Source of the DNA: Sphingomonas sp. LY29
GTDB taxonomy: Bacteria > Pseudomonadota > Alphaproteobacteria > Sphingomonadales > Sphingomonadaceae
Length of the DNA: 64,000 bases
Assembly: GCF_035593985.1 (NCBI RefSeq)
Contig: NZ_CP141587.1
Coordinates: 1 to 64,000 of the forward strand
Direction: 5' to 3'
Shown here: piece by piece, positions 17,805 to 27,006 of the stretch
Layout: every line of letters begins with the position of its first letter
Numbering within the stretch: the stretch's first letter is position 1
Notes under the pieces: generated by a model
Seen by the model: the letters and a program-made list of their open reading frames with translations, nothing else
Told to the model about the DNA's origin: nothing
Databases searched by the model: none
Made by a program: the position numbers and the translations under genes

Positions 17805-18962
17805 ATGGACAGCCATCTTCGTCACTCTCCTGATTCGCACGAGCATGAGATGGAGACGCTCGATCTCAAGCGGGTAAGGCTGCTGGCCTCGCTGACGCTG
17901 ATCGGCGGCATTGGGCTGATCCTGGCTTTTCCGTTCGCGTTGCGTGCCGGAGCAGAGTTTTTCCTTCCGGTGACCGCGGCGCTGGTGATCGCGATCGCGC
18001 TGGTTCCCATGCTCGAATGGTTCGAGCGGCGCGGCCTAAAGTCTGGGTTGGCCGCCGTCCTGTGCGTGCTAATCTTTCTGGCCATCGCCATCTTCGCCTT
18101 GGCGGCGATCGTAATCCCGGCGATCGACTGGGTCGTGCTGATCCCGCAGCGGATCGACCGCGTGACGCAAGCGCTGGCGCCCTTGCTCGACCTCTATTCC
18201 AACCTCGAGAAATTCGTCGATTCGACTGCCGCCCGGATTTCGATCGAGGCGGACAATGCGCGCACCGTCAGGGTCGAAACTCCCAACTCGATGCTGGGCA
18301 TCATCACCGCGTCGGCGCCGCACGCCGCGGTGCAGCTATTTTTCGCGCTGCTGGTGATTTTCTTCTTCCTCGCCGGCTGGACCGGCATGCGCAAGCGCAC
18401 GATCGTCAGCCGGGGCAGCTTCGAAGGCGCGCTGACGACGGCACGAGTCATCCAGCAGGTCGTCGATGCGACCTCGACCTACATCGGCACGATCACCGTC
18501 ATCAACGTCACGCTGGGCGCGCTCACGGCGCTGATCCTGTGGATGCTCGGCATGGATTCGCCGATCATGTGGGGCGGCATCGTCGCGGTGCTCAACTACA
18601 TCCCCTACCTCGGCCCGATCGCGGCCTCGCTTCTGCTAGCCTTCGGCGGGCTGATGACCTTTGCCGACCCGTGGGCGGCGCTGCTGCCACCGGCCATCTT
18701 CGTTGCGCTTCACATGATCGAGGCGAACGTCATCACGCCGATGATCGTCGGCAAGCGACTGACCATCAATCCGCTCGCGATCCTCGTCTCTCTGTCGTTC
18801 TGGGCGTGGGTCTGGGGAACAACCGGCGCGCTGCTGGCCGTGCCGCTGCTGATCATCTTCAAGACGATCTTCGCGGCCGCCGGCGTTCCCGACATCGCTG
18901 GCTTCCTGTTCGAGGACGGGACGCTCACCCATGTCGGCGAAGATGAAGAAAAAGAGGATTAG
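17805..18962 (+). CDS. AI-2E family transporter (permease)
   Basis: A 385-residue polytopic membrane protein of the AI-2E/PerM family. About eight hydrophobic segments are visible, arranged in the family pattern: two at the N-terminus, a soluble stretch (about residues 110-170), then the conserved core with YIGTITVINVTLGALTALIL, GGIVAVLNYIPYLGPI, the N-V-ITPMIVGKRLTINPL motif and a final long helix. Despite the family name, members export or import varied substrates (one is a Na+/H+ antiporter), so the substrate is unknown. The start could be Met 17805 or Met 17850; neither has a strong ribosome binding site. Confidence 0.92.
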   Translation: MDSHLRHSPDSHEHEMETLDLKRVRLLASLTLIGGIGLILAFPFALRAGAEFFLPVTAALVIAIALVPMLEWFERRGLKSGLAAVLCVLIFLAIAIFALAAIVIPAIDWVVLIPQRIDRVTQALAPLLDLYSNLEKFVDSTAARISIEADNARTVRVETPNSMLGIITASAPHAAVQLFFALLVIFFFLAGWTGMRKRTIVSRGSFEGALTTARVIQQVVDATSTYIGTITVINVTLGALTALILWMLGMDSPIMWGGIVAVLNYIPYLGPIAASLLLAFGGLMTFADPWAALLPPAIFVALHMIEANVITPMIVGKRLTINPLAILVSLSFWAWVWGTTGALLAVPLLIIFKTIFAAAGVPDIAGFLFEDGTLTHVGEDEEKED

Positions 18963-19013
18963 TCTTGTTGACAGGCAATAGGGCCTGACCTAGTTGCCCG
19001 CCACACCGCATCA

Positions 19014-19090
<77 letters not shown>

Positions 19091-19136
19091 TTTTCGCCTT
19101 GTGGAAATGGAACGCCGGCGTTTCCGCCGATCCCGA

Positions 19137-20204
19137 TCATTGAGTGGGTTTTGGGCTTTCGGGAGCCTTGCCGAATGCCTGTTGCGGCGCGGCCTGCGGG
19201 GCGCTTCCACCGTCGAGCGCATAGCGCAGATTGTCCGACGCCGCGCTACGATCGACGTATGGTGTGACCTTGACCTTTTCGACGGCTTCGCGCGCCTGCG
19301 GCGTGAACAGGACGCGGACGCGCCCGCCTTCCTTGGTCACCTTGGCGCCATTGGCCTCCAGCTTCGTGACTTCGGTCGCTTCGGCGGTCAGGATCGCCGA
19401 CGGAGCGGTCTCGGGGACGCTCAGCGCCGCCATGCGAAGCGCGGCCGGATTGGCCTCACTCGTCGACCAGCGCTGCGTAAACGCCGCGGGACGACCCCAA
19501 TTGCCCGCCCAGCGGTAGAAGAGGTGCGCGCCCTCGACGCGGGTCTTCGTCAGGCTGGAGGCCCAATACGGAACGACATAATTGGCGTGATAATGGGTGG
19601 CGTTGCCGACGGGGGCGTAAACCTCTCCCGATAGCGCCGCCGCGGCGACGCGGCGGGCGCGATCCCACAAAGCCGGGACGGGGCGGCGCGCCATCGATCC
19701 GTCGCAAGTGAAGGTAAACTGGCAACCGGTCTGACGGGTCGAACCTTCGTAGACGACGCCGCACACGCTGTTGGGGAAGGCGGGGTGCCGGACGCGATTG
19801 AGGACGACCTGCGCGACGCCGCGCTGCCCCTCGGTACTTTCCTGCCCTGCCTCGTAATAGATGGCGCTGGTCAGGCATTCGGTAGCACGAGCGCGCGCCT
19901 CTGCGCTGCCGTTGCCAAACACGAATGGCTGGGCAGGAGGAACGGGGCCGCTGATCAGCGGAATCTGGGCATTCACCGCGACCGCGGTTTCCGGCGACAG
20001 CGCGCGGATATCGGTCAGAAGCGGTTTCGGCGGCGCGACTTCGTCGACGGAGGGACCGATTTTCAACTCCGGAAGCGTCGGGGTGGCGCCGACTGCGCCC
20101 GCGACGGCGAGCATTCCAGCGACGGTCAGCAGTCCAAGCGCCGCCGTTTCACGCGGATGCGTTCGCCATGGCCGCGTGGGCTGGAAGGGAAGGGTCGGGG
20201 TCAT
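19137..20204 (-). CDS. SleB/CwlJ-type cell wall hydrolase
   Basis: A 355-residue envelope protein. A single hydrophobic segment (about residues 21-40) acts as signal or anchor. The Hydrolase_2 (SleB-like) domain spans roughly residues 105-225: ECLTSAIYYEAGQESTEGQ (with the catalytic Glu of the YYEA motif), GVAQVVLNRVRHPAFPNSVC, CQFTFTCDG and GNATHYHANYV-PYW. The family acts as a lytic transglycosylase or amidase on peptidoglycan. The C-terminal 130 residues are unlike the domain and probably a linker or wall-binding tail. The substrate bond cleaved is not certain. Confidence 0.93.
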   Translation of the reverse strand: MTPTLPFQPTRPWRTHPRETAALGLLTVAGMLAVAGAVGATPTLPELKIGPSVDEVAPPKPLLTDIRALSPETAVAVNAQIPLISGPVPPAQPFVFGNGSAEARARATECLTSAIYYEAGQESTEGQRGVAQVVLNRVRHPAFPNSVCGVVYEGSTRQTGCQFTFTCDGSMARRPVPALWDRARRVAAAALSGEVYAPVGNATHYHANYVVPYWASSLTKTRVEGAHLFYRWAGNWGRPAAFTQRWSTSEANPAALRMAALSVPETAPSAILTAEATEVTKLEANGAKVTKEGGRVRVLFTPQAREAVEKVKVTPYVDRSAASDNLRYALDGGSAPQAAPQQAFGKAPESPKPTQ

Positions 20205-20268
20205 CAGGCTGAAGCGAAGAAGTGGGTCGCCGATACCCGATTTTCAACGAATCGTCGATGAACGGCCC

Positions 20269-20484
20269 TTATTGGCCTGTGAACCGCCCGGTCTCGATCC
20301 ACCGCAGCAACGGCTTTAGCGGTGCGATCCATGCTATTCCTGCGACGAGATAGAAGAGGGCCTGCAACAGGACGGGCCACTCCCCGATCGTGCCCGAGAA
20401 GCTGGCGATGACTCCCATCCAGGCGCCGATATAGGCAAGGATCAGGAAGATTCCTGCGGGCTTGCGCCATGACGGCTCGTTCAT
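20269..20484 (-). CDS. DUF2842 family small membrane protein
   Basis: A 71-residue protein with two hydrophobic segments (about residues 9-30 and 37-56) separated by a short loop, ending in RWIETGRFTGQ. It matches the small alphaproteobacterial DUF2842 family of unknown function: SWRKPAGIFLILAYIGAW start and W-VLLQALFYLVAGIAWI-P second helix. I chose Met 20484, which overlaps the stop of the cyclo-ligase gene (ATGA), so it is translated with that gene. An upstream start at 20538 would only add out-of-frame shadow sequence. Confidence 0.87.
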   Translation of the reverse strand: MNEPSWRKPAGIFLILAYIGAWMGVIASFSGTIGEWPVLLQALFYLVAGIAWIAPLKPLLRWIETGRFTGQ

Positions 20485-21029
20485 CGAAACATCTCCAGTC
20501 CGTCGGGCGAGGCGAAGCCGTCGAGCGGCACGTCCCAAGGGTCGCGGGCAAAAGCGAAGTCGAGGCGCTGTAATGCCCAGCCAAGACCGATCAATCGCGC
20601 GCCTCGCTCACGAAGGCCGGGAAGGACTCGGTCGTAGTGACCGCCTCCCTGGCCGATCCGATAGCCCGCCGGATCGGTCGCGACCAGCGGGATGAGAATG
20701 ACCGCCGGGTGGAGTTCGGGTCGCTCGACCGCCGGCTGCGGGATGCCGTGCGGACCTTGGTCGGTGGCAGGTCCTTCGCGGAAGACGAAGCTGCTGATTC
20801 CGGCGTCGAAGGTTGGCAGGGCGTGGCGTGCAGCGCGGTCAAGGATGAGGGCAGGGTCGATCTCTCCGCCGATGGCGTGATAGCCCCCGACCGCCGAAGC
20901 GCCGGCCAGCAGCGGCGAAAGATTATCCGCCAGGCGACGCTCAAGCTCGTCGCGCTGTTCTGCGGACAGCGACGCCACGAACTTCCTGCGCGCGGCGCGG
21001 ACCGCGCGACGTAGCTCGGCCTTGGTCAT
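20481..21029 (-). CDS. fau: 5-formyltetrahydrofolate cyclo-ligase
   Basis: This enzyme (YgfA/MTHFS) converts 5-formyl-THF to 5,10-methenyl-THF using ATP. The 182-residue protein has the N-terminal MTKAELRRAVRAARRKF (typical K-x-x-x-R start), the E-I-DP-region, and the C-terminal ATP site P-VATDPAGYRIGQGGGHYDR. The frame is open to 21122 but the family start is Met 21029. No ribosome binding site precedes that ATG: the minus-strand sequence there is CCCCCTCC. It follows 6S RNA, the classic ssrS-ygfA order, and may be read through from that promoter. Confidence 0.95.
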   Translation of the reverse strand: MTKAELRRAVRAARRKFVASLSAEQRDELERRLADNLSPLLAGASAVGGYHAIGGEIDPALILDRAARHALPTFDAGISSFVFREGPATDQGPHGIPQPAVERPELHPAVILIPLVATDPAGYRIGQGGGHYDRVLPGLRERGARLIGLGWALQRLDFAFARDPWDVPLDGFASPDGLEMFR

Positions 21030-21051
21030 GGAGGGGGCAAGTGACGGGACC

Positions 21052-21211
21052 ACCTTGGCCGTTTGCCGGAAATCCTCTGACGCCACAAACGTCAGGTGGG
21101 CACCGTGTGCGTCGGACCCCATCGTACCCGATGTAGTCCGGGCAGGGACAGCTCCCTTGGATCGGAAATCGCCTCAGGGATGTTCAAAGCTCGTACGAGG
21201 CAGAACCCGTC
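21052..21211 (-). ncRNA. ssrS: 6S RNA (SsrS), ends approximate
   Basis: 6S RNA mimics an open promoter and sequesters sigma-70 RNA polymerase. On the minus strand the region carries the alphaproteobacterial signatures: ATCCCTGAGGCGATTT on the 5' side (about 21184-21168), GGGAGCTGTCCCTG, and the 3' side CACCTGACG...CGTCAGAGGATTT (about 21097-21068), matching the E. coli CACCTTGAA...TTCAAGGG element. The location between zapA and the folate cyclo-ligase gene is the conserved one. The 5' end is set from the promoter described separately; the 3' end is a guess within about 20 bases. Confidence 0.87.
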
Positions 21212-21217
21212 TTTGCC

Positions 21218-21246
21218 TATCTAGGCGTTGCGGTCGGCTTCCTCAA
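21218..21246 (-). promoter_or_regulatory. Sigma-70-type promoter of 6S RNA
   Basis: Minus strand: -35 TTGAGG (21246-21241), 17-base spacer, -10 TAGATA (21223-21218). It lies inside the 3' end of zapA and would start RNA near 21211, fitting the 6S RNA 5' side. Confidence 0.7.
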
Positions 21247-21535
21247 GAGTGTCGGCAATCGATTCGAGCCGCTCTGCGATACGATCGGTTCGCTCGACGA
21301 GGGCGGGGTCGAGGGCCTTGGGCAATTCGACTTCGCGCCCGTCTACGATTTGGTCGGCGAGAAGCAAGGCCGCAAACAACAGCTGCCGCGATTCGCTCAG
21401 TGCTCCGAGGCCTGCAAGCGCCTCCCGGCTCTTGGCGTCGACCAGTGCGCCGGCGGCGCGGAGATTGTCTTCCTCGCCGTCGCGGCACGCGACGCGGTAG
21501 GGACGACCGGCGATGGTGAGTTCGACTTCGGCCAT
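21221..21535 (-). CDS. zapA: Cell division protein ZapA
   Basis: ZapA binds and bundles FtsZ at the division ring. The 104-residue protein starts with MAEVELTIAGRPYRVACRDG and the E-D-LRAAGALVD segment typical of the ZapA head, followed by a helical, probably coiled-coil C-terminal half (LAGLGALSESRQLLFAALLL, then a Glu/Arg-rich end). Its start overlaps the stop of the upstream 57-residue gene (TAATG). The last 26 bases of zapA contain the 6S RNA promoter. Confidence 0.94.
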   Translation of the reverse strand: MAEVELTIAGRPYRVACRDGEEDNLRAAGALVDAKSREALAGLGALSESRQLLFAALLLADQIVDGREVELPKALDPALVERTDRIAERLESIADTLEEADRNA

Positions 21536-21708
21536 TACTCGGCACTTTCACGCAAAAGCGTGTCGAGGTCGGCGAGCGCGCGCGAAACCTTGCCGCGAAG
21601 GGCGTCGTCCTTGCCGCGGTGCATGGCTCCGCGCTGGACCGAGCGTTCGATCCGGAGCAAGGCGCGTTCGGCTCGATCGAGCGCCTGTTCTAGCGGTGCG
21701 GTGTCCAT
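21535..21708 (-). CDS. Small coiled-coil protein upstream of zapA
   Basis: A 57-residue, highly charged helical protein (PLEQALDRAERALLRIERS ... LRGKVSRALADLDTLLRESAE) with heptad-like spacing of Leu and Ala. Its stop overlaps the zapA start by one base (TAATG), so co-translation is likely. Similar short helical genes sit before zapA in other alphaproteobacteria, suggesting a division-linked role, but no function is established from sequence. Met 21708 is preferred; a longer form from 21792 lacks support. Confidence 0.75.
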   Translation of the reverse strand: MDTAPLEQALDRAERALLRIERSVQRGAMHRGKDDALRGKVSRALADLDTLLRESAE

Positions 21709-21800
21709 CCGCCGTGGACTAGGCAGATTGATTGCGTGCCGCAAGGCGGAGGCGAGGTTGACGATGTGCGACCGAGCGACAATAGGCACCAACTTATCGA

Positions 21801-21818
21801 CCCGCCGAGTCCGGCGGG
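21801..21818 (+). other. Perfect hairpin in the tkt leader
   Basis: CCCGCCG-AGTC-CGGCGGG is a 7-bp stem with a 4-base loop, 22 bases before the tkt start, with no T-run after it. A TTGACG element with a weak -10 (AATAGG, 17-base spacer) lies upstream at about 21764-21786. It may be a leader RNA structure. Confidence 0.4.
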
Positions 21819-21839
21819 CCGGTATCCCATGGAGAATGC

Positions 21840-23813
21840 ATGCCGACGCAACGCCGACTCGCTAACGCCATCCGCGCTCTTGCGATGGATGCGGTCGAGG
21901 CTGCCAATTCGGGCCACCCGGGAATGCCGATGGGAATGGCCGATGCCGCGACCGCGCTGTTCACCCGTCACCTTAAATATGATCCGGCCGATCCGCATTG
22001 GCCCGACCGCGACCGCTTCGTGCTGTCCGCGGGTCATGGATCGATGCTCATCTACGCGCTGCTCCACCTGACCGGCTACGCCCGGCCGACGATGGATGAC
22101 ATCCGCAATTTCCGCCAGCTGACCAGCCCGTGCGCTGGCCACCCCGAGAATTTCCTTCTCGACGGCGTTGAGGCGACCACCGGGCCGCTTGGCCAGGGAC
22201 TGGCGATGGCGGTCGGAATGGCGATCGCGGAGCGGCACCTGAACGCAGTCTACGGCGACGATCTGGTCGATCATCGCACCTTCGTGATCGCCGGCGACGG
22301 CTGCCTGATGGAAGGCGTCAATCACGAAGCCGCAGGCCTTGCCGGCCATCTGAAGCTCGGCCGCCTGATCGTGCTTTGGGACGACAACCGCATTACCATC
22401 GACGGATCGACCGACCTCAGCCGCAACGAAGACGTCATGGCCCGCCATGCGGCGATGGGCTGGCACACCGTCGAGTGCGACGGCATGGACAGCGCGAAGG
22501 TGTCGAAGGCGATCGACGAGGCGACCGCGGACATGCGACCCTCGCTGATCCGCTGCAAAACGATCATCGGCTACGGCGCGCCCAACAAGCAGGGCACGTC
22601 GGCGACGCACGGTTCGCCGATTGGCAAGGACGAGGTCGAGGCCGCCCGCAAGGAACTGGGCTGGGCGTCGGAGCCGTTCGCGATCCCCGACGACGTCGCC
22701 AAGGGCTGGCGCGATGTCGGCGCTCGCGGTGGCAAGCTGCGCGCCGACTGGACCAAGCGCCTCGAGGCGAGCGGCAAGGCGCAGGAATTCACTGACCGGA
22801 TGAAGGGCAAGGTCAGCGACGAGTGGCTGAAGCCTTATCTCGACACGCTCATCTCCAATCCACCCAAGGTCGCGACGCGCAAGTCGTCGGAAATGGCGCT
22901 CGAGGCGATTAACGAGGTGGTCCCCGCCACGATCGGGGGTTCGGCCGACCTGACCGGGTCGAACAATACCAAAACAAAGGCGATGCTGCCGCTGGATTCG
23001 TCCAACTATGGCGGGCGATACATCTATTACGGGATCCGCGAATTCGGCATGGCCGCGGCGATGAACGGAATGGCGCTTCATGGCGGTGTCGTGCCCTACG
23101 GCGGCACCTTCCTCGTCTTCTCGGATTACAGCCGACCCGCGATCCGCCTCGGCGCGTTGCAGACTGCCAAGACGATTCACGTGATGACCCACGATTCGAT
23201 CGGGCTCGGCGAGGATGGTCCGACCCACCAGCCGGTCGAGCATCTGCAATCGCTTCGCGCGATCCCGGGCCTGACCGTGTATCGGCCCGCCGACGCGGTC
23301 GAGACCGCCGAATGCTGGGCTGCGGCGCTGGCCGATGACGGGCCGAGCCTGCTTGCCCTGTCGCGGCAGAATCTGCGCCCGGTCCGGACCGAGGCCGCGC
23401 CGCAGAATTTGTCGGCGCTCGGCGGATACACGCTGCGCAAGGCTATGGCGGCGCGCCGCGTCATCCTGATCGCGACGGGCTCGGAAATCGAGATCGCGCT
23501 CGACGTCGCCGACAAGCTCGAAGACGCTGGCGTGGGCGCCGACGTCGTTTCGCTGCCTTCGTGGGAGAAGTTCCTGGCGCAGCCCCGCGAGTACCGCGAT
23601 TCGGTGCTTCCCGACGTGAAGCCGGAGGAAATCCTGCGCGTCTCAATCGAGGCGGGCACGACCTTCGGCTGGGAGGCGCTGACGATGGTCGACGGCCTCC
23701 GCTTCGGGCTCGATCGCTTTGGCGCCTCGGCACCCGCGCCCGATCTCTACCGACATTTCGGCCTGACCGCCGATGCGATTACCCCCCAAATCCTGGAGAC
23801 GATCAAGCAATGA
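21840..23813 (+). CDS. tkt: Transketolase
   Basis: Transketolase moves two-carbon ketol units between sugar phosphates (pentose phosphate pathway) using thiamine diphosphate. The 657-residue protein has the catalytic His segments ([25 protein letters not shown]), the ThDP-binding [13 protein letters not shown]...NRITIDG stretch, the pyrimidine domain with [17 protein letters not shown] and [18 protein letters not shown], and a C-terminal domain ending [14 protein letters not shown] site precedes the ATG. It overlaps gap by 4 bases, heading a tkt-gap-pgk-fda unit. Confidence 0.98.
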   Translation: MPTQRRLANAIRALAMDAVEAANSGHPGMPMGMADAATALFTRHLKYDPADPHWPDRDRFVLSAGHGSMLIYALLHLTGYARPTMDDIRNFRQLTSPCAGHPENFLLDGVEATTGPLGQGLAMAVGMAIAERHLNAVYGDDLVDHRTFVIAGDGCLMEGVNHEAAGLAGHLKLGRLIVLWDDNRITIDGSTDLSRNEDVMARHAAMGWHTVECDGMDSAKVSKAIDEATADMRPSLIRCKTIIGYGAPNKQGTSATHGSPIGKDEVEAARKELGWASEPFAIPDDVAKGWRDVGARGGKLRADWTKRLEASGKAQEFTDRMKGKVSDEWLKPYLDTLISNPPKVATRKSSEMALEAINEVVPATIGGSADLTGSNNTKTKAMLPLDSSNYGGRYIYYGIREFGMAAAMNGMALHGGVVPYGGTFLVFSDYSRPAIRLGALQTAKTIHVMTHDSIGLGEDGPTHQPVEHLQSLRAIPGLTVYRPADAVETAECWAAALADDGPSLLALSRQNLRPVRTEAAPQNLSALGGYTLRKAMAARRVILIATGSEIEIALDVADKLEDAGVGADVVSLPSWEKFLAQPREYRDSVLPDVKPEEILRVSIEAGTTFGWEALTMVDGLRFGLDRFGASAPAPDLYRHFGLTADAITPQILETIKQ

Positions 23814-24817
23814 CCAAAGTCGCCATCAACGGGTTCGGCCGGATCGGCCGCCTTGTCGCTCGTGCCATCCTGGAGCGCGACGACCATGACCTCGAACTGG
23901 TCGCGATCAACGATCTGGCCGACGCCAAGGCGAACGCGATGCTGTTCAAGCGCGACAGCGTCCATGGTCCGTTCCCGGGCGAGGTGAGCGCCGAGGGCGA
24001 CACGATGATCGTCAACGGCAAGCGCATCAAGGTCACCGCCGAGCGCGATCCCGCCAAGCTTCCGCACCGGGAACTCGGCGTCGATATCGCGCTGGAATGC
24101 ACCGGTTTCTTCGCTGATCGCGATGGTGGGCAGAAGCACCTCGATGCGGGCGCCAAGCGCGTGCTGATCTCCGCTCCGGCGAAGGGCGCCGACCTGACCG
24201 TCGTCTACGGTGTCAACCACGACAAGCTGACCGCCGACCACACGATCGTGTCGAACGCCAGCTGCACCACCAACTGCCTGGCGCCGGTCGCGAAGGTGCT
24301 GAACGACTTGGTCGGCATCGAGCGCGGGTTGATGACCACGATCCACGCCTACACCAACGATCAGAAGATCCTCGACCAGATCCACAGCGATCCGCGCCGT
24401 GCGCGCGCCGCGGCGATGTCGCTGATCCCGACCACCACCGGCGCTGCCCGCGCGGTCGGGGAAGTGCTTCCCGAACTGAAGGGCAAGCTCGACGGATCGT
24501 CGGTCCGCGTCCCTACCCCGAACGTCAGCCTGGTCGACCTGACCTTCACCCCGGGCCGCGACACGAGCGTCGAGGAGATCAACGGCGCGCTGAAGGCTGC
24601 GAGCGAGAGCGGTCCGCTCAAGGGCGTGCTCAACTTCACCGACGAACCTTTGGTATCGATCGACTTCAATCACAATCCGTCGAGCTCGACGATCGACAGC
24701 CTCGAAACTGCGGTCATCGAAGGCAAGCTGGTCCGCGTCGTCAGCTGGTACGATAACGAATGGGGCTTCTCGAACCGGATGATCGACACCGCCGGGGTGA
24801 TCGCGAAGCTGATCTAA
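23810..24817 (+). CDS. gap: Glyceraldehyde-3-phosphate dehydrogenase
   Basis: GAPDH oxidises glyceraldehyde-3-phosphate with NAD(P)+ and phosphate. The 335-residue protein shows the N-terminal nucleotide site [10 protein letters not shown], the catalytic Cys motif [12 protein letters not shown] (about residue 150), the substrate-binding [16 protein letters not shown] and the C-terminal [12 protein letters not shown]. Asp or Leu in the ND-LAD segment after the second strand is compatible with NAD preference, which I cannot fix. I chose ATG 23810, which overlaps the tkt stop (ATGA). It is joined to pgk by TAATG. Confidence 0.98.
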   Translation: MTKVAINGFGRIGRLVARAILERDDHDLELVAINDLADAKANAMLFKRDSVHGPFPGEVSAEGDTMIVNGKRIKVTAERDPAKLPHRELGVDIALECTGFFADRDGGQKHLDAGAKRVLISAPAKGADLTVVYGVNHDKLTADHTIVSNASCTTNCLAPVAKVLNDLVGIERGLMTTIHAYTNDQKILDQIHSDPRRARAAAMSLIPTTTGAARAVGEVLPELKGKLDGSSVRVPTPNVSLVDLTFTPGRDTSVEEINGALKAASESGPLKGVLNFTDEPLVSIDFNHNPSSSTIDSLETAVIEGKLVRVVSWYDNEWGFSNRMIDTAGVIAKLI

Positions 24818-26019
24818 TGGCCGGCTTCAAGACGCTCGACGACCTGCCCGCCGACCTTGCTGGCAAGCGAGTGCTGGTGCGGGTCGACCTTAACGTGCCG
24901 ATGGACGGGGCGTCGGTGTCCGACGACACCCGTCTTCGCGCGCTGATGCCGACGGTGCTCGAATTGTCGGACCGCAAGGCGATTGTCCTGCTGCTGTCGC
25001 ACTTCGGGCGACCGAAGGGCGAGAACCGCCCCGACATGTCGACCGCGCAACTGGTCAAGCCGCTGGCCGACCTGACCGGTCGATCCGTTCGGTTTATCGA
25101 GGACTGCCAAGGACCCGAAGCCGCGCGTGCGCTGACGACGATGCTGCCGGGGAACATCGGCATCATGGAAAATACGCGCTTTCATGCGGGCGAAGAGAAG
25201 AACGAACTCGCCCTCGCCAGAGGCATGGCGGCGCTTGGCGACTATTACGTCAACGACGCCTTTTCCGCTGCGCATCGCGCGCACGCCTCGACCGAAGGCG
25301 TGGCGCACTTGCTGCCGTCGTTCGCAGGACGAGCGATGGAGGCCGAACTGAGCGCGCTGCAGAAGGCACTTGGCGATTCCGAGCGGCCGGTCGCAGCGGT
25401 GGTCGGCGGCGCCAAGGTGTCGAGCAAGCTCGCCGTGCTCGGCCATTTGGTCGACCAGGTCGATCACCTCATAATCGGCGGTGGGATGGCCAACACCTTC
25501 CTCGCCGCGCGTGGGGTCAGCGTCGGCAAGTCGCTGGCCGAGCATGATCTGGTCGGAGAAGCCGAGGCGATCTTCAACCGCGCCGACGAGGCGGGCTGCA
25601 CGATCCACCTTCCGTACGACGTCGTCGTCGCGAAGGAATTCGCCGCCAATCCGCCAAGCGTTCGAACCTGCAACGTCCATGAGGTCGCCGACGACGAGAT
25701 GATCCTCGACGTTGGGCCGGCGGCGGTCGAGGCGCTGGGAGACGCGATCAAGAATTGCCGGACGCTGGTGTGGAACGGCCCGCTTGGCGCGTTCGAGACG
25801 CCGCCGTTCGATGCAGCGACGGTCGCGCTGGCACGGATCGCGGCGGCGCTGACTAAAGACGGTGGGCTGATATCGGTCGCGGGTGGCGGCGATACCGTCG
25901 CCGCCCTCAACCACGCCGGCGTCGCGGCGGACTTCAGCTTTGTCTCGACGGCGGGCGGTGCCTTCCTCGAATGGATGGAAGGGCGCGTGTTGCCGGGGGT
26001 CGCGGCACTTTCCCGCTAG
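24817..26019 (+). CDS. pgk: Phosphoglycerate kinase
   Basis: PGK transfers phosphate from 1,3-bisphosphoglycerate to ADP. The 400-residue protein carries [21 protein letters not shown], the [13 protein letters not shown] motif, [13 protein letters not shown], the GGAKVSSKL nucleotide-binding segment, WNGPLGAFE and the C-terminal [12 protein letters not shown]. Length is normal. ATG 24817 shares a base with the gap stop (TAATG), so translation is coupled. A long open frame on the opposite strand is a composition artefact. Confidence 0.98.
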   Translation: MAGFKTLDDLPADLAGKRVLVRVDLNVPMDGASVSDDTRLRALMPTVLELSDRKAIVLLLSHFGRPKGENRPDMSTAQLVKPLADLTGRSVRFIEDCQGPEAARALTTMLPGNIGIMENTRFHAGEEKNELALARGMAALGDYYVNDAFSAAHRAHASTEGVAHLLPSFAGRAMEAELSALQKALGDSERPVAAVVGGAKVSSKLAVLGHLVDQVDHLIIGGGMANTFLAARGVSVGKSLAEHDLVGEAEAIFNRADEAGCTIHLPYDVVVAKEFAANPPSVRTCNVHEVADDEMILDVGPAAVEALGDAIKNCRTLVWNGPLGAFETPPFDAATVALARIAAALTKDGGLISVAGGGDTVAALNHAGVAADFSFVSTAGGAFLEWMEGRVLPGVAALSR

Positions 26020-26091
26020 TCGGTTGCAAGTGTGGGGGGCGCCCGATAGAGGCCTTCGCATACGTATGCACTGACAATGACAGGGGAATTC

Positions 26092-27003
26092 ATGACCGTG
26101 ACCGCCGACGCCCGCCGCCACCACGACGCCATGCGCGAGCAGATCGCGAAGGGGCAGGGCTTCATCGCGGCGCTCGACCAGAGCGGCGGTTCGACCCCGG
26201 GCGCTCTCAAGGGTTACGGCATCGAAGCCGACGGCTGGGCAAGCGACGACGAGATGTTCGGCCTGATCCATGCGATGCGTGAGCGGATCATCACCTCGCC
26301 CTGCTTCAACGGCGAAAAGGTCATCGGCGCGATCCTGTTCGAACGCACGATGGACGGCGAGGCGGGCGGAAAGCCAGTCCCCGACGTTCTGTGGGAGCGC
26401 GGGGTGGTGCCGTTCCTGAAGGTGGATAAGGGCCTTGAGGACGAGGCCGACGGCGTCAAGCTGATGAAACCGATCGACGGGCTTGGCGACCTGCTCGACC
26501 GTGCGGCCGAGAAGGGCGTCTTCGGAACGAAGATGCGATCGGTGATCGAGCGTGCCTCGCCGACCGGAATTGCGGCCGTCGTCGCTCAGCAGTTCGAGGT
26601 CGCCAAGACGATTATCGACCACGGCCTGATGCCGATCATCGAGCCCGAAGTGTCGATCAAGAGCGAAGATCGCGAAACTAGCGACCAGATCCTTCGCGAC
26701 GAAATCCTTAAGCACCTCGATACGCTTCCCGATGACCGCCAGGTCATGCTGAAGCTGACCATCCCGGCGGTGGCGGGCACGTTCGATCCGCTGGTCGACC
26801 ATCCGCGCGTCCTTCGCGTGGTTGCCTTGTCGGGCGGGTTCAGCCGTGAGGAAGCTTGCGCAAAGCTTGCCCAGAACCGCGGCATGATCGCCAGTTTCAG
26901 CCGCGCGCTGCTGTCCGATCTTCGCCATCAGATGAGCGACGAGGAATTCGACAAGTCGCTCGGTCTGGCCATCGACGACATTCACGCCGCATCGGTGGCG
27001 TAA
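26092..27003 (+). CDS. fda: Fructose-bisphosphate aldolase, class I
   Basis: Class I (Schiff-base) aldolase cleaves fructose-1,6-bisphosphate to DHAP and GAP without a metal. The 303-residue protein resembles the short bacterial class I enzymes: GFIAALDQSGGSTPGAL near the N-terminus, KVDKGLEDEADGVKLMKPI, a central EPEVSIKSEDR and MLKLTIPAVAGTF, where the Lys is the likely Schiff-base residue, and the ending GGFSREEAC...NRGMIASFSRALL. ATG 26092 is preceded by AGGGGA at ideal distance, so I prefer it to the ATG at 26077. It completes the tkt-gap-pgk-fda unit, 72 bases after pgk. Confidence 0.95.
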   Translation: MTVTADARRHHDAMREQIAKGQGFIAALDQSGGSTPGALKGYGIEADGWASDDEMFGLIHAMRERIITSPCFNGEKVIGAILFERTMDGEAGGKPVPDVLWERGVVPFLKVDKGLEDEADGVKLMKPIDGLGDLLDRAAEKGVFGTKMRSVIERASPTGIAAVVAQQFEVAKTIIDHGLMPIIEPEVSIKSEDRETSDQILRDEILKHLDTLPDDRQVMLKLTIPAVAGTFDPLVDHPRVLRVVALSGGFSREEACAKLAQNRGMIASFSRALLSDLRHQMSDEEFDKSLGLAIDDIHAASVA

Positions 27004-27006
27004 GGC

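Noticed and set aside
17805-18962. Autoinducer-2 export as the function of the AI-2E family gene
   Set aside because: The family name does not fix substrate; no lux or quorum-sensing gene lies nearby.
21690-23249. 519-codon minus-strand frame opposite tkt
   Set aside because: Composition artefact; no domain, and it overlaps a clear transketolase.
24814-26985. Very long open reading frame (over 700 codons) on the minus strand opposite pgk and fda
   Set aside because: The plus-strand genes are unmistakable. The opposite frame is Arg/His/Asp-rich with no recognisable domain, the usual result of high GC and codon bias.
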